From NCBI GenBank assembly GCA_900758315.1, contig CAAERF010000170.1, forward strand, positions 1 to 14,891: a DNA stretch of 14,891 nucleotides. Direction: 5' to 3'. The DNA is from an uncultured Oscillospiraceae bacterium. Lineage in GTDB: Bacteria > Bacillota > Clostridia > Oscillospirales > Oscillospiraceae. Shown here in pieces: positions 7,323-14,891 of the stretch; within the stretch, counting starts at the first letter, position 1, and each line of letters begins with the position of its first letter. The position numbers and the translations under genes are program-made. The notes beneath the pieces are model-generated. The model was not told the origin of the DNA, searched no databases, and saw only the letters and a program-made list of their open reading frames with translations.

Positions 7323-8099
7323 ATGCTGCATGTCACATTGATCGCCCACACGCCGGAACCGGAGCGCGTGGTAGCGGCGGCGGCCAAGCTGTGCTATTCC
7401 AAGGTGGGGGCTACCAACCTGTTGGACGGCCTGACCGAGGAGAAAAGCGCGCAGTTTCTAACCATGCTTTCCGACCTGGGCCACGCCAGCCCAGTGGAGC
7501 ACGCGTCGTTTACCTTTGCCATCGAGGGCGTATCCCGGGCGCTGTTGGCGCAGATCACGCGGCACCGGCTGGCCTCCTATTCCGTACAGAGCCAGCGCTA
7601 TGTGCGGCTGGATGACTTTCAGTTTGTGATTCCCCCGGAGGTGGAGAAAAATCCCGAGGCCAAGGAGATTTTCCTTGCTGCCATGCGGGCCCAGGGCGAG
7701 GCCTATCTGGCGTTGGCTGCTTCCCTGCAAAAGGCGCACCAGGCGGAGCTGATGGCGGAGGGCCTCAGTGAGCAGGAGGCCAAACGAAAGGCGGAAAAGC
7801 TGGCCAATGAGGACGCCCGTTTTGTGCTCCCCAACGCCTGCGAGACGAAAATGGTGGTGACCATGAACGCCCGCAGTCTCAACCACTTTTTCCAGCTACG
7901 CTGCTGCAACCGGGCCCAGTGGGAGATCCGCAGACTGGCGGAGGAGATGCTGAAGCTGGTCTACCAGGTGGCGCCCAATCTCTTTGCGGCCAGCGGTCCC
8001 AGCTGTGTCTGCACCGGCAGCTGTCCGGAGGGCAATATGAGCTGCGGGAAGTGCCGGGAGATGCAGGAAAAGTACCGGCAGCTGAAGGCGAGCCTGTAA
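7323..8099 (+). CDS. thyX: Flavin-dependent thymidylate synthase ThyX
   Basis: ThyX methylates dUMP to dTMP with methylene-tetrahydrofolate, FAD and NADPH, providing thymidylate for DNA synthesis in the cytoplasm. The 258-aa product has the family signature RHR-X7-S as RHRLASYSVQSQRY (residues 80-93), preceded by the typical HASPVEHASFTF stretch (54-65). ATG 7323 is chosen because AGGAGGG lies 7 nt upstream; the reading frame stays open further upstream but runs into the preceding terminator. The C-terminal tail is rich in cysteine (Cys228, 230, 234, 241 and 244, in a CxC-x3-C-x6-C-x2-C spacing), which could bind a metal or form disulfides. It starts a tight unit: its TAA shares one base with the ATG of the next gene, so translation of the two is probably coupled. 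Confidence 0.96.
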   Translation: MLHVTLIAHTPEPERVVAAAAKLCYSKVGATNLLDGLTEEKSAQFLTMLSDLGHASPVEHASFTFAIEGVSRALLAQITRHRLASYSVQSQRYVRLDDFQFVIPPEVEKNPEAKEIFLAAMRAQGEAYLALAASLQKAHQAELMAEGLSEQEAKRKAEKLANEDARFVLPNACETKMVVTMNARSLNHFFQLRCCNRAQWEIRRLAEEMLKLVYQVAPNLFAASGPSCVCTGSCPEGNMSCGKCREMQEKYRQLKASL

Positions 8100-8620
8100 T
8101 GCGGCTGTTTATCGCGATCAACTTCCCGGATGCGGTCAAGGACCGGTTGGAATCTGCCGTGCAGGCATTGCGCCGGCAGGGTGTGAAGGCCAGCTGGTCC
8201 CGGCGGGAAAATCTCCACCTGACCCTGGAGTTTCTGGGCGAGGTGGAGCGCGCCGCACCGGTCATCACGGCCATGGAGCGGGTGAAGGCACAGAAGTTTT
8301 CCCTGCGCTTGACCGACTCCGGCCGGTTCCGCCGGGAGGGCGGCGATATTTTCTGGTTGGGCGTGGACCGGTCAGAGTCGCTGATGACCTTACAGGCGGA
8401 GCTGCACCAGTCCCTGCGGCGGGAAGGGTTACGGTTGGAGAAACGACCCTACCGTCCTCACCTGACCCTGGCCCGGCGCCTGCGGGACCGGGGTGAGACG
8501 GTGCTGACACGGCCCGTTCCGGACGCAGTGCCTGTGCGGGGCATCTCACTGATGCGCTCGGACCGCGTGGAGGGAAAGGTGCGGTACACGGAACTGTACT
8601 GGCGAGAGTTGGAGGATTGA
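8099..8620 (+). CDS. thpR: RNA 2',3'-cyclic phosphodiesterase (2'-5' RNA ligase family)
   Basis: This 173-aa protein belongs to the 2H phosphoesterase superfamily (ThpR/LigT). Members hydrolyse RNA 2',3'-cyclic phosphates to 2'-phosphates and can join 2',5'-linked RNA halves in vitro; the physiological role is poorly known. Both catalytic HxTx motifs are present as HLTL at residues 40-43 and 121-124, and the start MRLFIAINFP is typical of the family. The length is normal. The ATG overlaps the thyX stop (TAATG), and there is no separate strong ribosome binding site, so it is likely translated by reinitiation after thyX. The next gene begins 1 nt after its TGA. Confidence 0.92.
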   Translation: MRLFIAINFPDAVKDRLESAVQALRRQGVKASWSRRENLHLTLEFLGEVERAAPVITAMERVKAQKFSLRLTDSGRFRREGGDIFWLGVDRSESLMTLQAELHQSLRREGLRLEKRPYRPHLTLARRLRDRGETVLTRPVPDAVPVRGISLMRSDRVEGKVRYTELYWRELED

Positions 8621-8621
8621 G

Positions 8622-8918
8622 ATGGCGAGCAATTTGCTGTTGGGACTGCTGGTCTATCTGATCGGAGTCAATGTGGTGGCATTTTTTCTGTACGGCCTGG
8701 ACAAGTACAAGGCGCGCCGGCAGCAATGGCGCATTCCGGAACAGACGCTGTTGCTTCTGGCCTTTGTCGGCGGTGGAATCGGAGCGGCGGCGGGCATGGC
8801 GCTGTTTCACCACAAAACCCGGAAGACGAAATTTCGGGTCTGCGTTCCCCTTGCCATCGTGCTCTGGATGGTCATTCTGGGCTGTTTTGGGGGACGGTTG
8901 GCGTGCTGGCTCTGGTAA
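8622..8918 (+). CDS. DUF1294 family small membrane protein
   Basis: A 98-aa integral membrane protein of unknown function. Three hydrophobic segments are visible at about residues 4-25, 41-62 and 72-90. Between the first two lies the conserved DUF1294 motif DKYKARRQQWRIPE (27-40), followed by a GG-GA-GM pattern and HHKTRKTKF (63-71), all features I associate with this family. GGAGG (8611-8615), inside the end of the preceding gene, is its ribosome binding site, 6 nt before ATG. The tight spacing puts it in the thyX-thpR unit, though no functional link follows from that. No clear terminator follows. Confidence 0.85.
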   Translation: MASNLLLGLLVYLIGVNVVAFFLYGLDKYKARRQQWRIPEQTLLLLAFVGGGIGAAAGMALFHHKTRKTKFRVCVPLAIVLWMVILGCFGGRLACWLW

Positions 8919-8974
8919 CAGGCGAAAAAGAAACTTAGAATTTACAAAATAGCTAAAAAAGGCATTTTCGTAGC

Positions 8975-8983
8975 TGGTATAAT
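8975..8983 (+). promoter_or_regulatory. Extended -10 promoter of the C39-like peptidase gene
   Basis: TGG-TATAAT (8975-8983) is a perfect extended -10. No good -35 lies upstream. Transcription would begin near 8990, which makes the in-frame ATG at 8999 almost leaderless and favours ATG 9029 as the start codon. Confidence 0.6.
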
Positions 8984-9028
8984 AATTCCATTACGGAAAT
9001 GCCGATTGTTTTACAAGGGAAGAGGTTT

Positions 9029-9868
9029 ATGCAGGACAGACAGAGGAGAAGAGAGGCGGAACGCCGTCGCCGCTTACGGGCCAAAAGACGGAGAAGGAGG
9101 CGGATGCGTCGCCTGTTGCTGGTGGTCCTTGCGGCGGGCTGCTTGATTGGCGTGGTGCGCGGTTTGCAGAAGTCGGTGAAAAAGCCCGAGCAGGAGCGGG
9201 AACAACCGCGAAACGAGCCCACCATGGAGGAATACATCCAAAGCCACGCCAGTGACTACCCGGACTCTCTGCTCCAACTGTTGGAACGCAATCCGGAGAC
9301 CCTGCAATTTGTCTTCGACTACCCGCAGGAGAAGGATCGGGACCATACGATTGATCTGTCAGATGAGGTGTCCCGGGGAACGGTTCCCCTGTTTTTGCAG
9401 TGGGACAAGCGTTGGGGCTATCGCACCTATGGCAGCGATATGATGGCCATCACCGGTTGCGGTCCCACCTGCCTGTCCATGGTGCTCTGCGCCCTCACCG
9501 GCGACGCCGACTGGTCGCCCTGGGAGGTGGCCCAGTATTCTGAGGAAAATGGCTACTACGTGGAGGGAACCGGCACCGCCTGGGCGCTGATGTCCCAGGG
9601 CGCGGCGGAGCTGGGGCTGACGGCAGAGGAACTCTCCCTGTCAGAGGGCATCATCCGCGGGCGGCTGGAGGCCGGACAGCCTATTATCTGCACGATGGGG
9701 CCGGGAGACTTCACGGTTTCGGGGCACTTCATTGTCCTGTCCGGTCTGAACGACGACGGTACCATTCAGATACGGGATCCCAACAGTCCCAAGAACAGCG
9801 ATCAGGGCTGGGAGTTGCAGCGCCTGATGGACCAGATGCAAAATCTGTGGGCCTACACAGTGGCATAG
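9029..9868 (+). CDS. Membrane-anchored C39-like (papain-fold) cysteine peptidase
   Basis: This 279-aa protein has a short cytoplasmic tail extremely rich in arginine (residues 4-28) and one hydrophobic signal-anchor segment (about 29-46, LLLVVLAAGCLIGVV). A charged linker and a putative extracellular peptidase_C39_2-type domain (about 118-279) follow. Catalytic candidates are Cys144 in TGCGPTCLSMV, His233 in SGHFIVLSG and Asp250 in IRDPNSP, in the family's order. Such domains cleave peptides, or hydrolyse or bind cell-surface substrates; the target is unknown. ATG 9029 is preferred to 8999 because GGGAAGAGG (9017-9025) lies just upstream and the promoter leaves no leader for the earlier codon. 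It is a single-gene unit ending at a bidirectional terminator. Confidence 0.85.
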   Translation: MQDRQRRREAERRRRLRAKRRRRRRMRRLLLVVLAAGCLIGVVRGLQKSVKKPEQEREQPRNEPTMEEYIQSHASDYPDSLLQLLERNPETLQFVFDYPQEKDRDHTIDLSDEVSRGTVPLFLQWDKRWGYRTYGSDMMAITGCGPTCLSMVLCALTGDADWSPWEVAQYSEENGYYVEGTGTAWALMSQGAAELGLTAEELSLSEGIIRGRLEAGQPIICTMGPGDFTVSGHFIVLSGLNDDGTIQIRDPNSPKNSDQGWELQRLMDQMQNLWAYTVA

Positions 9869-9880
9869 CGATAAAAGAAA

Positions 9881-9919
9881 AGGAACCCTCTTCCGAAATG
9901 GGAAGGGGGTTCCTGTTTT
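9881..9919. terminator. Bidirectional intrinsic terminator
   Basis: A 14-bp stem (9881-9894 with 9901-9914, one T-G wobble) has a GAAATG loop. On the plus strand it is followed by GTTTTG; on the minus strand by TTTTCTTTT. It can therefore terminate both the peptidase gene and the convergent exonuclease gene, which ends 7 nt further on. Confidence 0.9.
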
Positions 9920-9925
9920 GCGTCC

Positions 9926-10684
9926 TCAGAGGGAGAGGGTCAGGCCCACCGGACAGTGGTCACTGCCCAGAATCTCGGCGTAGATATCCGCCGCCGCAAT
10001 GCGGTCAGCCAGCCGGTTGGAGACGATAAAGTAGTCAATGCGCCAGCCCGCGTTGTTCTTCCGGGCGTTAAAGCGGTAGCTCCACCAGGAGTAGGCGCCG
10101 GTGCGGTCCGGGTACAGGGCGCGGAAGGTGTCGGTGAAGCCGGCGTCCAGCAGTTCCGCCAGCTTGGCCCGCTCCTGATCGGAGAAGCCCGGATTACCCC
10201 GGTTGCTCTTGGGGTTCTTTAAGTCGATTTCGTTCAGTGCGACGTTCAGGTCTCCTGCGTAAATAACCGGCTTTTTCTGGTCGAGCTCCAGCAGGTAGGC
10301 CCGCAGATCGTCCTCCCAGCGCATCCGGTAGTCAATGCGCTTGAGCTCGCCCTGGGCGTTGGGGGTGTAGCAGCAGACAAAGTAGAAGTCGGGAAATTCC
10401 AGGGTAATCAGACGGCCTTCCTGGTCGTGTTCCTCAATGCCCAGCCCGTAGCGAACGGAGAGGGGTTCCTGCCGGGAGAACACGGCGGTGCCAGAGTACC
10501 CTTTTTTCTCAGCATAGTTCCAGTACTGATGGTAGCCGGGCAGGTCCAGTTCCACCTGACCTGCCTGGAGCTTGGTCTCCTGAAGGCAGAAGATATCCGC
10601 GTTTAAGGTGGAAAATACGTCTGCGAACCCTTTTTTCAGGCAGGCACGCAGCCCGTTGACGTTCCAGGAAATACAGTTCAGCAT
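9926..10684 (-). CDS. xth: Exodeoxyribonuclease III / AP endonuclease (Xth/ExoA)
   Basis: This 252-aa enzyme of the exonuclease III family incises DNA 5' to abasic sites and digests 3' ends in base-excision repair. All family motifs are present: WNVNG (7-11), LQETK with metal-binding Glu36, YAGDLN (142-147, Asp145 and Asn147), GWRIDYF (213-219, Asp217), and SDHCPVG (241-247) with the catalytic Asp242-His243 pair. ATG at 10684 is chosen because AAAGGA (complement of 10692-10697) lies 7 nt upstream; a TTG two codons earlier would sit almost on that site. It follows the dipeptidase gene by 25 nt and is probably cotranscribed with it. Confidence 0.96.
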   Translation of the reverse strand: MLNCISWNVNGLRACLKKGFADVFSTLNADIFCLQETKLQAGQVELDLPGYHQYWNYAEKKGYSGTAVFSRQEPLSVRYGLGIEEHDQEGRLITLEFPDFYFVCCYTPNAQGELKRIDYRMRWEDDLRAYLLELDQKKPVIYAGDLNVALNEIDLKNPKSNRGNPGFSDQERAKLAELLDAGFTDTFRALYPDRTGAYSWWSYRFNARKNNAGWRIDYFIVSNRLADRIAAADIYAEILGSDHCPVGLTLSL

Positions 10685-10709
10685 AGCCAAATCCTTTCTC
10701 TTGTTCCGG

Positions 10710-12113
10710 TCAGCCGTGGAGGGCCAGTTCCTCCAGCGTGTCCTTCAGCAGGTGGACAAAGTGGGGGATTGCCTCCAGAGACGCCCGTTCACGGGTGGAG
10801 TGGGCGTCCAGAATGGTGGTGCCGAGGATGACGGCGCGCACATCGGGGTGCTTGGGGATCAGCCGGGAGGGCTCCAGCCCTTCGTGCACCGGGGTGATCT
10901 CCATGGGAGTGCCGTGGCGCTTGGCCCAGAGATTGGAGATGCGCCGGGCCAGAGCGGTGTTCTGTGCGCCGTCCCATGGCGGATACCCTGTCTCCTGGGC
11001 CAGCGTGAATCCGCACCGGTCCGCCAGAAGCACGCAGCCCCGGGCGCTCCGGTCCATGGCCTCTTGCGGGGCGCCGCGGAGGAACAGGTGGAGGGAGAGG
11101 GTGTCGGATGCCCACTCCACCTTTCCCAGATTGGCGGAGCAGGCGGGAACCTTCGGCCAGTCGGGGAGCCATGCCTGGACACCGTTGGGCAGGGACAGCA
11201 GAAAGTCCAGGGCCGCCTGCCGGTCCACCGGCGACCAGACCGAAACCGGTTCCGGGAGGGGGTCCAGTTCCACTGTGCCGCCCAGTTCGGGGATTCGCTC
11301 CAAAGCCTTGCGCAGAAGGTCAATGTCTTTGGGAATCACTGTGGCGGCGGCCTCCGAGGGGATGGCGTTCATGGCGGAGCCGCCGGTAAACGCGGCGATC
11401 TCAGCGTCCGTCTTCGCCAGCAGGGTGGCCAGCAGGCGGATGGGATTGACCCGGCCCTTGGTGATATCAGAGCCGGAGTGCCCGCCGGGGAAGCCGCCGA
11501 GGGTCACCCGGTAAGGGGTACGGGAATCGGGAACGGTCTCCATGGTCCGCTGCCAGATCTGGTAGCAGCCGCCGGCAGAGCCGATGATAATCCGGTTGCC
11601 CTGAAAGCCGTCGGTGTTGATCAGGTAGCGCACGTCGTCCAGCCAGTGGGGATCCAAAGCCTGGGCACCCTCCAGAGCGCATTCCTCCCGGGTGGTGAAC
11701 AGGAGACGGATGGGCCCGTGACGGAACTGCTGCCGCAGCAGCCAGAGGGCCGCGGAACTGGCCAGCAGGTTATCCGCGCCCAGCGAGGAGTTGCCATCGC
11801 TTTTCAGCCAGCCGTCCTCGGTGCGGCATACGATGCCATCCCGCTCCGGTAGGTAGTGGCTGCCCGGCGCCCTGGCGCAGACCATGTCCAGATGGCCCTG
11901 AATGCAGACCAGTGGGGCCTGTTCCAGGCCGGGTGTGGCGGGGAGATCGCAGCGGAGATTCCACAGCGGGTCGGTTTGAACGGTACCGCCCATGGACTGG
12001 AATAGCTGAGTGAGCGCCTTAGAGAGCTCGGCCTCATGGCCCGAAGGGTGGGGGATGGCGGAGAGGGTGCGGAACTGCTGTATGATTTCACGGGTTATTT
12101 GGTTAGGATTCAT
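10710..12113 (-). CDS. pepD: Aminoacyl-histidine dipeptidase (PepD, M20 family)
   Basis: This cytosolic zinc dipeptidase of peptidase family M20C cleaves Xaa-His and other dipeptides, supporting peptide use. The 467-aa product begins with a typical PHPSGHE segment (21-27). The visible metal and catalytic residues are His74 and Asp76 in GHLDMV, Asp114 in GADN, Glu143-Glu144 in TTREE, Asp168 in NTDG, and His438 near the C-terminus. GGHSGSDI (210-217) marks the lid/dimerisation domain, and HEGLE (410-414) is also conserved. The ATG has AGGAGG (complement of 12121-12126) 7 nt upstream. It is first in a two-gene minus-strand unit with the exonuclease gene and is transcribed divergently from the alanyl-tRNA editing gene. 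Confidence 0.94.
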   Translation of the reverse strand: MNPNQITREIIQQFRTLSAIPHPSGHEAELSKALTQLFQSMGGTVQTDPLWNLRCDLPATPGLEQAPLVCIQGHLDMVCARAPGSHYLPERDGIVCRTEDGWLKSDGNSSLGADNLLASSAALWLLRQQFRHGPIRLLFTTREECALEGAQALDPHWLDDVRYLINTDGFQGNRIIIGSAGGCYQIWQRTMETVPDSRTPYRVTLGGFPGGHSGSDITKGRVNPIRLLATLLAKTDAEIAAFTGGSAMNAIPSEAAATVIPKDIDLLRKALERIPELGGTVELDPLPEPVSVWSPVDRQAALDFLLSLPNGVQAWLPDWPKVPACSANLGKVEWASDTLSLHLFLRGAPQEAMDRSARGCVLLADRCGFTLAQETGYPPWDGAQNTALARRISNLWAKRHGTPMEITPVHEGLEPSRLIPKHPDVRAVILGTTILDAHSTRERASLEAIPHFVHLLKDTLEELALHG

Positions 12114-12146
12114 AAATTTGCCTCCTGTATGTTTCCATGCAACTCC

Positions 12147-12175
12147 ATTATAGCGGATTTTCGACTATGTGAAAA
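12147..12175 (-). promoter_or_regulatory. Promoter of the pepD-xth unit
   Basis: Read on the minus strand, TTTTCA (complement of 12170-12175) and TATAAT (complement of 12147-12152) are separated by 17 bp. The start site would be near 12140, about 27 nt before the dipeptidase ATG. It lies back to back with the alaX promoter. Confidence 0.6.
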
Positions 12176-12187
12176 GACAAAAATATG

Positions 12188-12196
12188 TGCTATACT
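12188..12196 (+). promoter_or_regulatory. Extended -10 promoter of the alaX-recD2 unit
   Basis: TGC-TATACT (12188-12196) is an extended -10 without an obvious -35. The start site would be near 12203, leaving a leader of about 73 nt that contains a terminator-like hairpin. Confidence 0.5.
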
Positions 12197-12226
12197 ATGG
12201 TCATCGACACAAAAAAGAACGATGCA

Positions 12227-12250
12227 GGGCGCGGGAACAAGCGCCCTTTT
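12227..12250 (+). terminator. Terminator-like hairpin in the alaX leader
   Basis: GGGCGC (12227-12232) pairs with GCGCCC (12241-12246) around the loop GGGAACAA, and TTTT (12247-12250) follows. It lies between the predicted promoter and the start codon, so it may attenuate expression. The stem is short and the T tract weak. No T-box or known riboswitch precedes it, as the leader is too short. Confidence 0.4.
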
Positions 12251-12275
12251 CCCAGAGAAATGAGGCGGAATCAAC

Positions 12276-13424
12276 ATGACGGAACGAATTTTTTACAGCG
12301 ACGTAACCTGCCAGCGCTTTGAGGCCCAGGTTCTCTCCTGCCAGCCCCGGAAGAAGAAGGGGTACGAGGTGGTGCTGGACCGGACGGCCTTCTATCCCGA
12401 GGGCGGCGGTCAGCCCGGCGACCGTGGGACCCTGGGCGGCGTGACAGTCACCGATACTCAGGAGCGGGGCGAGGAGATTGTACATATCACCGACCAACCC
12501 TTAGAGCCGGGGACCACCGTCACCGGCCAGCTGGACTGGGCCCACCGGTTCTCCCTGATGCAGAACCACTCGGGTGAGCACATTGTCAGCGGCATCATCC
12601 ACCGGCGGACCGGCGGCAACAACGTGGGCTTCCACATGGGCAGCGACACCATCACGGTGGATCTGGACGTGGAGCTGACGGCGGCGGAGCTGGCGGAGAT
12701 CGAGGCGGAGGCCAATCAGGTGGTGTGGGCCAACGGGGTGACCCAGGTCTTCCACCCCACGGCGGCGGAGCTGAAAGCCCTGGACTACCGGAGCAAGAAG
12801 GAGCTCACCGGCGACGTGCGCATCGTCACCTTTCCCGGCGCGGACACCTGTGCCTGCTGCGGCACCCACGTGACCCGGACCGGAGAGATCGGCCTGATCA
12901 AGCTGATCTCGGTCCAGAAGTTCAAGGAGGGCAGCCGGATTGAGATGCTCTGCGGGGACCGGGCTCTGGCCTACGTCAACGGGATTCTGGAGCAGAACCA
13001 TCAGATCTCGGTGGCCCTGTCCGCCAAGCCCATGAAAACCGCCTCGGCAGTGGAGCGGCTCAAGACGGAAAAGGCTCAGCTGGAATACCAGCTCAACGGA
13101 CTGGAGCAGGCGACCTTCCAGCAGAAGGCGGAGGCTCTGGCCGGAGCCGGCGACGTAGTGCTCTTTGAGGGTCCCATGGCGCCGGACAGCGTGCGCAAGC
13201 TGGCGGTTGCGGTGATGGAGACCTGCGGCGGCCGGTGCGCGGTCTTTGCCGGAGACGAGGAGAGCGGCTACAAGTACGCCATCGGAGAAAAGGACGGCGA
13301 TCTGAGGGCCGCGATCAAGGAGTTCAACCAGAAGTGCAATGGCCGGGGCGGAGGAAAGCCCTTCTTCGCCCAGGGCAGCGTCCAGGCGAAACGGGACGAG
13401 ATCGAGGCCTTCTGGAAGCAGTAA
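12276..13424 (+). CDS. Alanyl-tRNA editing protein, long form (AlaX-L)
   Basis: A stand-alone homologue of the AlaRS editing region; such proteins hydrolyse Ser or Gly wrongly attached to tRNA-Ala, acting in trans. The 382-aa product has an N-terminal beta-barrel with FYPEGGGQPGDRG (39-51). The zinc-binding editing site has His98 and His102 (HSGEH) and Cys194 and His198 (CCGTH). A coiled-coil-like stretch (about 255-290) and a C-terminal DHHA1 domain ending in GRGGG (356-360) and FFAQG follow, which marks the long AlaX class. GAGGCGG lies about 8 nt before ATG. The next gene, recD2, starts 28 nt downstream, so the two probably share a transcript. The helicase neighbour does not alter the functional call. 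Confidence 0.93.
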   Translation: MTERIFYSDVTCQRFEAQVLSCQPRKKKGYEVVLDRTAFYPEGGGQPGDRGTLGGVTVTDTQERGEEIVHITDQPLEPGTTVTGQLDWAHRFSLMQNHSGEHIVSGIIHRRTGGNNVGFHMGSDTITVDLDVELTAAELAEIEAEANQVVWANGVTQVFHPTAAELKALDYRSKKELTGDVRIVTFPGADTCACCGTHVTRTGEIGLIKLISVQKFKEGSRIEMLCGDRALAYVNGILEQNHQISVALSAKPMKTASAVERLKTEKAQLEYQLNGLEQATFQQKAEALAGAGDVVLFEGPMAPDSVRKLAVAVMETCGGRCAVFAGDEESGYKYAIGEKDGDLRAAIKEFNQKCNGRGGGKPFFAQGSVQAKRDEIEAFWKQ

Positions 13425-13452
13425 AACAGCGTGAGAGAAAGGGGGGTGAGCG

Positions 13453-14891
13453 ATGGAACAGCGGGAGCAGTTGACCGGCAGCGTCAGCGGCGTCATTTTT
13501 CAGAATAAGGAGAACGGCTACACGGTCTTTCGGCTGCGGACGGAGGAGGAAGAGGTCACGGCAGTGGGGATTCTCCCGGCGGTGAGCCCCGGCGAGCGGC
13601 TGATTCTGGAGGGACGCTGGATGAATCACCCCTCCTTTGGGCGTCAGTTCAAGATGGAGTCGGCCCAGCGGCAGATGCCCACCGAGCTGGAGTCGGTGTA
13701 CCACTATCTGGCCTCCGGCGTCATCCGGGGCATTGGACCCAAGATGGCGGAACGGCTGGTGGACGCCTTTGGCAGCGAGACCTTCTCCGTTCTGGAGTCC
13801 CAGCCCGAGCGGCTGGCGGAGATCCGCGGCATCAGCCGGAAGCGGGCCATCGAAATCCAGGGTGAGTTCCTCCAAAAGGCGGGCATGCGGGTGCTCATGG
13901 AGTTCCTGACCTCCAGCGGACTGCCCTTGGAGCTGGGCCTCCAGCTGTGGCGGGAGTACGGGCCGGACGCGGTGGACCTGCTCCAGGCGGACCCGTACAT
14001 CCTGACAGAGCCCCAGTACGGAGTGCCCTTCGCCAAGGCGGACCGGCTGGCCAGCACCATGGGAATCCAGTACGACGACAGCCAGCGGATCGAGGCGGGC
14101 CTGCTCTATACCCTGACCCACAACCAGGATCTGGGACATGTGTTCCTGCCACTGCGCAAGCTGTTGGCAGCCGCAAGTCGGCTGCTGTCCGCAGGCGAGA
14201 CGCCCATTCCCAGCGCTCTGCTGGCGGAGGGACTGGAAGGGCTGGAGTTTCAGGGCAAAGTGAAATGCCAATCCATCGCGGGACAGGACGCGGTGTACCG
14301 CTATGACCTGTACGAGGCGGAGCGCTATATCGCCTGGCGGATCAAAGAGATGTGCCACCGGGAACTGCTGCCTCCCGAGGGAATCGGGGACCTGGTGGCC
14401 CAGGTGGAGCGGGAACAGGGCATCGCCTACGCACCCCAGCAGCGAGAGGCGGTGGAGCTGGCCGGAAAGGTCCAGATCATGCTGCTCACCGGCGGCCCGG
14501 GCACCGGTAAGACCACCTCCCTGCGGGGCATTCTGGGGCTGTTCGAGGCCATGGGGCTGGAGACTGCTCTGGCAGCGCCCACCGGACGGGCGGCCAAGCG
14601 GCTCAGTGAGCTGTGCGGCACCGAGGCGGCCACTATTCACCGGCTGTTGGGCGCCGGCTACGACCGGGAGCAGGGCCAACTGGCCTTTTCCAAGGACGAG
14701 GAGGACCCGCTGGACGTCCAGGCCATCATTGTGGACGAGGCGTCCATGGTAGATGTGCCCTTGATGGCGGCCCTGCTGCGGGCCATGAAGAATGAGTGCC
14801 GGCTGGTGCTGGTAGGGGATCCGGATCAGCTGCCCAGTGTGGGGCCGGGCCGGGTCTTTGACCACCTGATCCGCAGTGATGTGATTCCCAC
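13453..14891 (+). CDS. recD2: RecD2 (RecD/TraA-type) DNA helicase, 3' end outside window
   Basis: A 5'-3' superfamily 1B DNA helicase for repair and replication-fork processing, which works without RecBC. The gene runs off the window after 479 complete codons; the family is usually over 700 aa. Visible in order are an N-terminal OB-like region (about 1-75), helix-hairpin-helix repeats (about 89-140, IRGIGPKMAERL and IRGISRKRAIEI), and a Q motif (YAPQQREAV, 326-334). The ATPase core follows with Walker A GGPGTGKT (347-354), motif Ia APTGRAAKRL (375-384), Walker B DEAS (428-431) and motif III VGDPDQLPSV (454-463). GGGGGGTGAG stands just before ATG 13453. No frameshift is seen in the available part. 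Confidence 0.95.
   Translation, partial: MEQREQLTGSVSGVIFQNKENGYTVFRLRTEEEEVTAVGILPAVSPGERLILEGRWMNHPSFGRQFKMESAQRQMPTELESVYHYLASGVIRGIGPKMAERLVDAFGSETFSVLESQPERLAEIRGISRKRAIEIQGEFLQKAGMRVLMEFLTSSGLPLELGLQLWREYGPDAVDLLQADPYILTEPQYGVPFAKADRLASTMGIQYDDSQRIEAGLLYTLTHNQDLGHVFLPLRKLLAAASRLLSAGETPIPSALLAEGLEGLEFQGKVKCQSIAGQDAVYRYDLYEAERYIAWRIKEMCHRELLPPEGIGDLVAQVEREQGIAYAPQQREAVELAGKVQIMLLTGGPGTGKTTSLRGILGLFEAMGLETALAAPTGRAAKRLSELCGTEAATIHRLLGAGYDREQGQLAFSKDEEDPLDVQAIIVDEASMVDVPLMAALLRAMKNECRLVLVGDPDQLPSVGPGRVFDHLIRSDVIP

Noticed and set aside
10608..11852. Long plus-strand open frame opposite pepD and the start of xth
   Set aside because: It is a shadow of two well-supported minus-strand genes and has no family motif.
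12197..12275. T-box riboswitch controlling the alanyl-tRNA editing gene
   Set aside because: The leader is only about 73 nt and lacks the conserved T-box bulge sequence; only a small hairpin is present.
13324..14865. Long minus-strand open frame opposite recD2
   Set aside because: It lies across a clear helicase gene with all motifs in order; its translation shows nothing recognisable and arises from high GC content.

Overview
The window reads as chromosomal DNA of an anaerobic, fermentative Gram-positive bacterium of the Clostridia. The Oscillospiraceae/Ruminococcaceae group is my best guess. The basis is strong AGGAGG-type ribosome binding sites, TATAAT-type and extended -10 promoters, GC-rich coding sequence with AT-rich promoters, O2-sensitive iron-type AdhE enzymes, ThyX as thymidylate synthase, and RecD2 and AlaX proteins of the Firmicutes kind. 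The taxon is an inference; no rRNA or other marker gene is present.

Region A (1-7171) is an alcohol/aldehyde dehydrogenase cluster. An AT-rich 527-bp stretch carries a sigma-A-like promoter with a perfect 18-bp dyad in its spacer, followed by a roughly 240-nt leader that can fold extensively. It drives adhE1 (528-3254), a complete bifunctional acetaldehyde-CoA/alcohol dehydrogenase with extremely biased codon use. An 11-bp perfect hairpin without a T tract separates adhE1 from a 315-aa gene (3386-4333). That gene is a stand-alone relative of the iron-ADH half of AdhE which has lost all four metal ligands and the canonical NAD-binding GGGS motif, so it looks like a pseudoenzyme. A strong terminator ends this unit. 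A second full-length AdhE (4532-7171) follows; its aldehyde-dehydrogenase half is intact, but two of the four iron ligands in its alcohol-dehydrogenase half are replaced (Asp to Gly, His to Trp). The locus therefore holds one complete AdhE and two paralogues whose alcohol-dehydrogenase module looks disabled in different ways. This is the most interesting part of the window.

Region B (7172-9920) is a tight plus-strand unit, thyX - thpR (RNA 2',3'-cyclic phosphodiesterase) - DUF1294 membrane protein, with genes overlapping or 1 nt apart. A separately promoted membrane-anchored C39-like cysteine peptidase follows, with a very arginine-rich N-terminus. A bidirectional terminator (9881-9919) separates it from convergent genes.

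Region C (9926-12175) is a minus-strand pair, pepD-type aminoacyl-histidine dipeptidase then exodeoxyribonuclease III. Region D (12188-14891) runs divergently on the plus strand: a long alanyl-tRNA editing protein (AlaX-L, with DHHA1 domain), then recD2, which leaves the window after 479 codons. Regions B-D look like ordinary housekeeping. I saw no tRNA, rRNA, CRISPR array, insertion sequence or prophage gene.
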